A stretch of DNA of 12,401 nt from Methanobacterium sp. GTDB lineage: Archaea > Methanobacteriota > Methanobacteria > Methanobacteriales > Methanobacteriaceae. The stretch covers positions 1 through 12,401 of the forward strand of contig JAHKLQ010000044.1 in assembly GCA_020854975.1 (NCBI GenBank), in the 5' to 3' direction. The notes below the pieces were generated by a model that was not told the DNA's origin, searched no databases, and saw only the letters and a list, made by a program, of their open reading frames with translations. A program made the translations under genes and the position numbers. This document shows positions 8,919-12,401 of this stretch, in pieces. The first letter of the stretch is position 1, and each line of letters begins with the position of its first letter.

Positions 8919-8928
8919 GTATCCACCA

Positions 8929-8942
8929 TGTGTAATTACACA
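8929..8942. promoter_or_regulatory. Perfect 14-bp palindrome, candidate operator
   Basis: TGTGTAATTACACA is fully self-complementary. It lies 10 bp upstream of the HTH-ferredoxin start codon, between the ribosome site and the probable promoter. Position, symmetry and neighbouring regulator make it a good candidate autoregulatory operator. Confidence 0.6.
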
Positions 8943-8959
8943 GCTAGAATTTTGGTAAG

Positions 8960-8969
8960 TGTGTAATCA
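8960..8969. promoter_or_regulatory. Half-site of the same operator motif
   Basis: TGTGTAATCA repeats the left half (TGTGTAAT) of the palindrome at 8929-8942 in the same orientation, exactly 31 bp away. That is about three helical turns, so both sites would face the same side of DNA. A TATA-like GAATATA (minus, about 8980-8987) lies just beyond, placing this half-site between TATA and the start of transcription. Confidence 0.4.
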
Positions 8970-9203
8970 ATTTTGACAGTATATTCTTAATTTTAAGTAT
9001 GTCAAATAATAACGATTCTGTTGTATTAAAAATATTCCCACAATTAAATAATTTTGCATAGGTTTCCTTATAAATGTGTTGTCTCTCCACTCATGTATTA
9101 AACATTTAAATAATAATATTAAAAGTATAGTACTGGATCCTTGTTTACCAATACTTAAGTTGCTAGAAACTAAATATTCACTACTCTTTTGGGATGTTTG
9201 CAG

Positions 9204-9347
9204 ATGGTGACTGAAGATCCTAACTTATTCTTTCTGGCCATGTTTTTTACTAATACAATACTCCTGTTTTGTGGCGTTATGATAATGAAAACTATAATTA
9301 TTGGAGTCTTTGATGAACATAAAAACGAAGAAAAAATCCCTTATTGA
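9204..9347 (+). CDS. Small membrane peptide, 47 residues
   Basis: Unrecognised. The frame reads MVTEDPNLFFLAMFF and continues through one long hydrophobic segment (about residues 8-35), ending in a charged tail DEHKNEEKIPY. Acidic start, one membrane helix and charged end are typical of genuine small membrane proteins. The ribosome site is weak (GGGAT at 9191-9195, 8 nt upstream). Its last 35 bp overlap the next small ORF in another frame, suggesting translational coupling. It is divergent from the HTH-ferredoxin regulator, and the two may share control. Alternative starts exist at GTG 9207 and ATG 9240. Confidence 0.5.
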   Translation: MVTEDPNLFFLAMFFTNTILLFCGVMIMKTIIIGVFDEHKNEEKIPY

Positions 9348-9417
9348 ACAAGTTAAAGATATCTACAAATATTCCGATAAGCTCAAAGTAAGGGTTGAAA
9401 GTATGGTGAGAACATAA
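9313..9417 (+). CDS. Small basic peptide, 34 residues, overlapping the previous ORF
   Basis: Unrecognised. The frame starts MNIKTKKKSLIEQVKDIYKY and ends VESMVRT. It is lysine-rich and probably forms an amphipathic helix. GGAG (9303-9306) lies 6 nt before the ATG, a better ribosome site than that of the overlapping upstream ORF. The overlap and the site suggest both peptides are made from one mRNA. A T-rich stretch follows the stop. A single-base frameshift joining the two frames is the other explanation, but both ends look complete. Confidence 0.4.
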   Translation: MNIKTKKKSLIEQVKDIYKYSDKLKVRVESMVRT

Positions 9418-9430
9418 TACATTTCCCCCT

Positions 9431-9455
9431 CTTTTATTTCTAATTTATTTTTTCT
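9431..9455 (+). terminator. T-rich archaeal terminator after small ORFs
   Basis: On the plus strand a C-rich start is followed by three T-rich clusters, the last with six T (about 9446-9451). It begins 14 nt after the stop of the 34-residue ORF and overlaps the end of the convergent DedA gene. Confidence 0.4.
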
Positions 9456-10050
9456 TGTGTTTGTAAATTAAATACGTGAAAAACCCAATTATCCCTATAA
9501 TAACTATTATGTCCAGTATGTGGAAATATCCTTTAATCATATTCCATTTAGGTCCTAATTGAACGCCAATGTATCCCAATATAAAACACCAAGGTAATGA
9601 ACCTAGTAAAGTGTATATTATGAATCTTTTCAGATCCATGTGTGAGATCCCTGCAGGAAGTGAGATAAATGTGCGTATTCCGGGTAGTACTCGGCTGATG
9701 AGCACGGCTTCATGTCCATATTTATTGAACCATTCATCTGCCATTTCCAGTCGGTTGTGAGTGATTAGAATATATTTCCCATATTTTTCTAGTAAAGGCC
9801 TTCCACCCTTTAAACCTACAAAATAGGCAATTAATGACCCGAACAGATTTCCTAAAGCACCAACAATTGTTATTCCAATTAAACTCATTTTGCCTTCATA
9901 TACTACAAAACCTGCAAAAGGCATTATAACTTCACTGGGAAGAGGGATGCATGCACTTTCCAGTGTCATACCAATAAAAATTCCCCAGTAACCTAAATTT
10001 TCAATTAAATGAATTATTAAAGTACTTACATATTCGACGATGCTAATCAT
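9445..10050 (-). CDS. DedA family membrane protein
   Basis: A 201-residue integral membrane protein of the DedA/SNARE-associated superfamily. Bacterial relatives such as UptA flip polyprenyl-phosphate lipid carriers back across the membrane. Family features visible are E31 and the adjacent loop ESACIPLPSEVIMPFAG (31-47), the conserved ISRVLPGIRTFISLPAG (118-134) with R120 and R126, and hydrophobic segments at about 12-30, 37-50, 57-80, 142-165 and 177-197. It ends in a lysine-rich tail. GAGGTAG lies about 7 nt before the ATG. It follows the PAP2 phosphatase gene after 49 bp on the same strand. In Methanobacteriales, polyprenyl phosphate carries pseudomurein precursors and sugars, so a role in carrier recycling fits. 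The substrate is inferred from relatives. Confidence 0.92.
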   Translation of the reverse strand: MISIVEYVSTLIIHLIENLGYWGIFIGMTLESACIPLPSEVIMPFAGFVVYEGKMSLIGITIVGALGNLFGSLIAYFVGLKGGRPLLEKYGKYILITHNRLEMADEWFNKYGHEAVLISRVLPGIRTFISLPAGISHMDLKRFIIYTLLGSLPWCFILGYIGVQLGPKWNMIKGYFHILDIIVIIGIIGFFTYLIYKHKKK

Positions 10051-10079
10051 TGAAATCTACCTCATCAAAACAATCCATT

Positions 10080-10088
10080 AAAAAAAAA
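10080..10088 (-). terminator. T9 run between PAP2 and DedA genes
   Basis: On the minus strand nine T in a row begin 12 nt after the PAP2 stop codon. This would act as an archaeal terminator, so DedA may be read only partly from the PAP2 promoter. Confidence 0.4.
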
Positions 10089-10099
10089 TAATAGTATTT

Positions 10100-10717
10100 C
10101 TAAATTTTCTCCTGGTTTAGTTCATCTAATAAACAAGTGTGGGTCAATTTATCGACAAAGATATTATCTTCGACCTTTAATGCCAGTAGTGCTGATACAA
10201 TTCCTACAATTGCTCCGAATAGAACATCTAGGGGATAATGAACACCTATGTATATTCTTGAAAACCCTATTACTCCTGCGAAAGCTAATAATGGATATAT
10301 TAAACGATAACTTTTTTCTTTGAAATTAAATTTGTATTTTAAACCGATGATTGTAGCTGCTGCAAAAGATGATGCTGTATGGCCAGAAGGAAAAGAATAA
10401 GCTTCACTTTCTGTAACTAGAAGATCAACATTATGCAAAGCAAGGAAAGGTCTGGGTTCAGCAATGATGAATTTCAGTAAATAAACAATTACATTACTAA
10501 TAAATAATGCAGCTAAACCCAGTATTGCTACTTTTTTTCCTTTTTCCCCTCCGAAGATAAACAATAATCCACAAATTCCTGCCCAAGCAATAACACTACC
10601 AAAATTGGTGATCAGGGGCATTATAAAATCAAATAAATTGTTATCCAGTCCATGATTAATCATATAAAATAGCATTACATTTTGATTAAATATTTCAGTT
10701 AATATAAAATTATACAT
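10100..10717 (-). CDS. PAP2-family membrane phosphatase
   Basis: A 205-residue membrane phosphatase of the PAP2 superfamily, likely to hydrolyse a lipid phosphate or polyprenyl diphosphate at the outer membrane face. The three active-site motifs are intact: KFIIAEPRP (K82, R89, P90), FPSGH (109-113, with S111 and H113), and SRIYIGVHYPLD (S153, R154, H160, D164). Hydrophobic segments are at about 40-57, 64-84, 113-126, 139-152 and 163-181. AGGAGT is 8 nt before the ATG. DedA follows on the same strand. The pairing of a PAP2 phosphatase with a DedA transporter suggests that one dephosphorylates a polyprenyl carrier and the other returns it. Phosphatidic acid phosphatase is the other option. Confidence 0.92.
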   Translation of the reverse strand: MYNFILTEIFNQNVMLFYMINHGLDNNLFDFIMPLITNFGSVIAWAGICGLLFIFGGEKGKKVAILGLAALFISNVIVYLLKFIIAEPRPFLALHNVDLLVTESEAYSFPSGHTASSFAAATIIGLKYKFNFKEKSYRLIYPLLAFAGVIGFSRIYIGVHYPLDVLFGAIVGIVSALLALKVEDNIFVDKLTHTCLLDELNQEKI

Positions 10718-10756
10718 GAAAAATTACTCCTTATTTATCTGAATTAACAGATTAAT

Positions 10757-10894
10757 TCAAGATTTTACTTGTTTACATGAATTTTGGAAGTAATTATAAA
10801 GTACTTTTTCCAGAATTACACCCCAATCTTTCCCCAGTCTTTGATCATAAAGTGGAGGATAACCTGTTAAAAAATGAAAAAAAAATATTCCTAT
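10757..10894 (-). pseudogene. Short coding remnant without a start codon
   Basis: A 45-codon minus-strand frame reads very like protein: FLTGYPPLYDQRLGKDWGV then ILEKVLYNYF, ending at TGA (10757-10759). It has no ATG, GTG or TTG start, and upstream it runs into a T9 tract and a stop (10895-10897). The DNA of this segment is richer in G and C than its flanks. The residues (W, Y, G, P, D) look selected rather than random. The parent protein is not recognised. It is best read as the surviving tail of a lost gene; chance is possible. Confidence 0.35.
10877..10885 (-). terminator. T9 run after the winged-helix/membrane operon
   Basis: Nine T on the minus strand begin 28 nt after the stop of the three-helix membrane protein, at a suitable distance to terminate the two-gene transcript. 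Confidence 0.45.
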
Positions 10895-10913
10895 TTAAAA
10901 ATTAGAAATAATA

Positions 10914-11240
10914 TTAGTATGTTATTTTAAATAGGATGCTTAAAGCCAGTAATTGAATTATGTTAATGAAGAATAACTCAAACAAGTGCTTGATAGCCTC
11001 TAAAGTTTCACTTGGTTCTGGTCCTGCGAAATTTAGCAGAATTAAAAAGGTTGTTGCAGCAATATTCTGCACAAAAAGAACCAGAGTAAAATATAAAAGG
11101 CCTATAGTGAATTCAGACTTCATATCCTTGTAACTATTCCAATAAATATAAAACAAACCAAATAACAGACATACATTAGCTACACCCACCCCAATAGCCA
11201 CGTATTTGATAGTATAAAGTAAACCAGTTTCAAGTATCAT
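10914..11240 (-). CDS. Small three-helix membrane protein
   Basis: Function unknown. The protein has 108 residues and three hydrophobic segments at about 8-33, 44-68 and 84-105. Short polar loops separate them (YKDMKSEF at 37-44; PEPSETLEAIKH at 74-85). No enzymatic motif is visible. GGTGAGG lies about 7 nt before the ATG. It starts only 17 bp after the winged-helix gene and is almost certainly in the same operon. Archaeal genomes often pair a winged-helix protein beginning like this one with a small multi-helix membrane protein, and the two probably act together, perhaps with the membrane protein as sensor. That role is inference. Confidence 0.75.
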   Translation of the reverse strand: MILETGLLYTIKYVAIGVGVANVCLLFGLFYIYWNSYKDMKSEFTIGLLYFTLVLFVQNIAATTFLILLNFAGPEPSETLEAIKHLFELFFINIIQLLALSILFKITY

Positions 11241-11257
11241 TTTTATTCCTCACCCTT

Positions 11258-11539
11258 TCATTTAATATTCAGTTTACTCCAGATTTCTTCGAAAATTTCA
11301 TAATTTTCTTCCATTTTCGGAGAAAGAAAATATAATTTACCATAAGTATCTCCAATAGGTTGAATCAAATTATTTTTCTCTAAAATTTTTATATGATGCC
11401 TTACGGTCTTATAATCTAAACATAGTTCCTCTGAAATCTGATGAGCATTATAAGGTCTTTCAGAAATCAATTTGAGAATTCTAGCCCTATTTTTACCTCC
11501 TCTTTTACCGGCTATTAGCCACCAGAGTAACTTTTCCAT
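11258..11539 (-). CDS. Winged-helix transcriptional regulator (ArsR-like)
   Basis: A 93-residue DNA-binding protein. The N-terminus MEKLLWWLIAGKRGGKNRARIL is characteristic of an archaeal winged-helix family. The helix-turn-helix is at about 31-53 (NAHQISEELCLDYKTVRHHI), followed by a wing (about 55-72). No metal-binding cysteine pair is present, so metal sensing of the ArsR type is unlikely. No ribosome site precedes the ATG. A TATA-like GATATTAAAATAG near 11563-11575 would start the mRNA only a few bases before the ATG, consistent with a leaderless transcript. A TATAAAT closer to the ATG would start it inside the gene. It leads a two-gene operon with the downstream membrane protein. Confidence 0.85.
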   Translation of the reverse strand: MEKLLWWLIAGKRGGKNRARILKLISERPYNAHQISEELCLDYKTVRHHIKILEKNNLIQPIGDTYGKLYFLSPKMEENYEIFEEIWSKLNIK

Positions 11540-11550
11540 AAGTTAATTTA

Positions 11551-11612
11551 TAGAAACAACTACTATTTTAATATCAAATTAACCTGAAAGTACTAATTAA
11601 ATTTAGAAACAA
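11551..11612. repeat. Direct repeat at the winged-helix promoter
   Basis: TAGAAACAA occurs at 11551-11559 and 11604-11612, 53 bp apart (about five helical turns), with further similarity (TTGTTTCTA followed by A/T-rich TAA) read on the minus strand. The copies flank the probable promoter of the winged-helix gene and could be its own binding sites. Confidence 0.35.
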
Positions 11613-11641
11613 TTATTTTTAAGGTAAAAATCAGGGGCTAG

Positions 11642-11649
11642 AAAAAAAA
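11642..11649 (-). terminator. T8 run after the integrase remnant
   Basis: Eight T on the minus strand, about 66 nt after the recombinase stop codon. Possible terminator; weak evidence. Confidence 0.25.
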
Positions 11650-11715
11650 TTCAACAAATATAGTTCTTTTTTATTTTCTTTAATTTAATACTGCGAAGAT
11701 CAATGAAAATATCTA

Positions 11716-12233
11716 CTATTTTTTATTATTTTGTGAATCATCTTCCATTTGCTTAATTCCAGTGGCATGGTCTAGATCATTTCGTAACTGTAATATTTTC
11801 TGTTCTAACTCCATCAACCGATCATCGGTAACAGCCTGGAATTTGATTTGTTCAGTAATGGTCACCAGGCTCATGTGCTGCTTATAAAGAATACGTAAAG
11901 CTTGCATGTCTGGTTGGTAGTAAGAACGGATTACCATGTCTTTTTTTCTTTGGTGGCCCATTAGGTAGTCGGGGTCACATCTTCCCAGGACTGGGTCCAT
12001 CATGTTCCCAAAGAATTTCCTTAAATTGTGGCTTCGGAAATAGATGTAACGGCCTAGTTTCCAGAATTTGCATTGATTATTAACTCTGGTGAAGTATCTG
12101 CTGAATACGGAATCTTCCAGGGCCCATTATCTTGGTTTCGGAATAACTTTTCATCTGGAGAGTTGGCAGAGTGGTCTTCCAGTAGCGTAAAATGTTTAAG
12201 GTCATGGCTAAGACCAAACAAGTTGTTATACTG
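11716..12233 (-). pseudogene. Broken tyrosine recombinase (integrase), C-terminal part
   Basis: The frame ending at 11716 is open back to 12127. Before the first ATG (12003) it already reads RYIYFRSHNLRKFFGN. That is the HxxR box of a tyrosine recombinase, followed by LMGH and SYYQP, with the catalytic tyrosine. A coiled-coil tail (ELEQKILQLRNDLDHA) ends it. A second minus frame, 12233 to about 12120, reads LFRNQDNGPW and runs naturally into LEDSVFSRYFTRV of the first frame, so one frameshift near 12118-12131 splits the gene. Nothing upstream supplies the core-binding domain or the first catalytic arginine, so the 5' part is deleted. It is therefore non-functional unless a later start at 12003 is used, which would lack the HxxR box. 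It marks a former integrated element. Confidence 0.8.
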
Positions 12234-12325
12234 TTATTGTTCAGGCCATTTAATTAACCCAACAACCTTAACTAAGTTATCAATTACTTAACCCAGTAAT
12301 AATATTTAAATTCTTTAAAATAGAA

Positions 12326-12359
12326 TATAAAATGGTAAATATGAAAATTTGATGGAGGT
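12326..12359 (+). promoter_or_regulatory. Promoter and ribosome site of the right-edge gene
   Basis: TATAAAA (12326-12332) is a good archaeal TATA element. GGAGGT (12354-12359) lies 8 nt before the ATG at 12368. With a start about 25 nt after TATA, the leader would be short and include the ribosome site. Confidence 0.5.
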
Positions 12360-12367
12360 TTATAACT

Positions 12368-12401
12368 ATGGATAAAATTGTAGTTCTTGTAGTAATTCTA
12401 T
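12368..12401 (+). CDS. Start of a truncated gene, hydrophobic N-terminus
   Basis: Only 11 codons are in the window: MDKIVVLVVIL, then cut by the edge. A charged start followed by a run of V, I and L suggests a membrane segment or signal peptide. The strong ribosome site and TATA element upstream support it as a real gene. Nothing more can be said of its product. Confidence 0.6.
   Translation, partial: MDKIVVLVVIL

Noticed and set aside
8972..9006. TTTGACA...TGTCAAA inverted repeat beyond the regulator promoter
   Set aside because: The arms are 21 bp apart with off-centre inner symmetry; likely chance in AT-rich DNA, weaker than the 14-bp palindrome.
10777..10905. 42-residue plus-strand open frame with ATG
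   Set aside because: No ribosome site, and the antisense frame is more protein-like; it is probably a shadow of that remnant.
12157..12176. Plus-strand sequence GGAGAGTTGGCAGAGTGGTC resembles the 5' end of a serine tRNA
   Set aside because: No matching acceptor 3' strand, T-arm or proper anticodon arm follows, and the segment is the antisense of integrase coding sequence (DHSANSP).
12073..12291. 72-residue plus-strand open frame
   Set aside because: It is antisense to the integrase remnant and has no ribosome site or recognisable domain.

Overview
The window looks like a chromosomal segment of a methanogenic archaeon, most likely Methanobacterium or a close relative (Methanobacteriales). 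The reasons are AT-rich spacers, archaeal ribosome binding sites of the GGTG/AGGAGG type, T-run terminators, a 5'-deoxyadenosine deaminase of the methanogen DadD type, a long-form HisG, a PaaK-like ligase resembling coenzyme F390 synthetase, and a regulator that joins a helix-turn-helix to an 8Fe ferredoxin domain. This assignment is by recognition and was not tested by a search.

Layout: bases 1-5060 are a conventional metabolic block. A two-domain GNAT acetyltransferase (+) converges on a minus-strand hisG and fumarylacetoacetase-fold gene pair. hisG diverges from dadD (+), which is followed by a HAD phosphatase (+). Bases 5060-6140 are poor in genes. They hold a 14-bp minisatellite, a 71-residue coiled-coil protein whose ribosome site sits inside a perfect palindrome, and about 0.5 kb of AT-rich DNA. 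A PaaK/F390-synthetase-like enzyme (+) follows, converging on a membrane-anchored zinc-ribbon protein (-). A degenerate ~30-bp tandem repeat lies upstream of that gene.

Bases 8450-9420 are the most interesting part. A HTH/ferredoxin regulator (-) has a perfect 14-bp palindrome just before its start and a matching half-site 31 bp further out. It is divergent from two overlapping unannotated small ORFs: a 47-residue membrane peptide and a 34-residue basic peptide with its own ribosome site.

Bases 9445-11540 carry envelope and regulatory genes, all on the minus strand: DedA and PAP2 membrane proteins, a degraded coding remnant, and a winged-helix regulator with a small three-helix membrane protein. 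From 11716 to 12233 lies a broken tyrosine recombinase. It keeps the HxxR, H and Tyr motifs but has lost its N-terminus and carries a frameshift, so a mobile element probably once sat here. The window ends in the first 11 codons of a plus-strand gene with a good promoter and ribosome site.

Functional links (inference): HisG draws on PRPP and ATP, and DadD returns S-adenosylmethionine by-products to the purine pool. The PaaK-like enzyme and the Fe-S regulator both suggest redox or oxygen sensing. DedA plus PAP2 fits recycling of polyprenyl-phosphate carriers.
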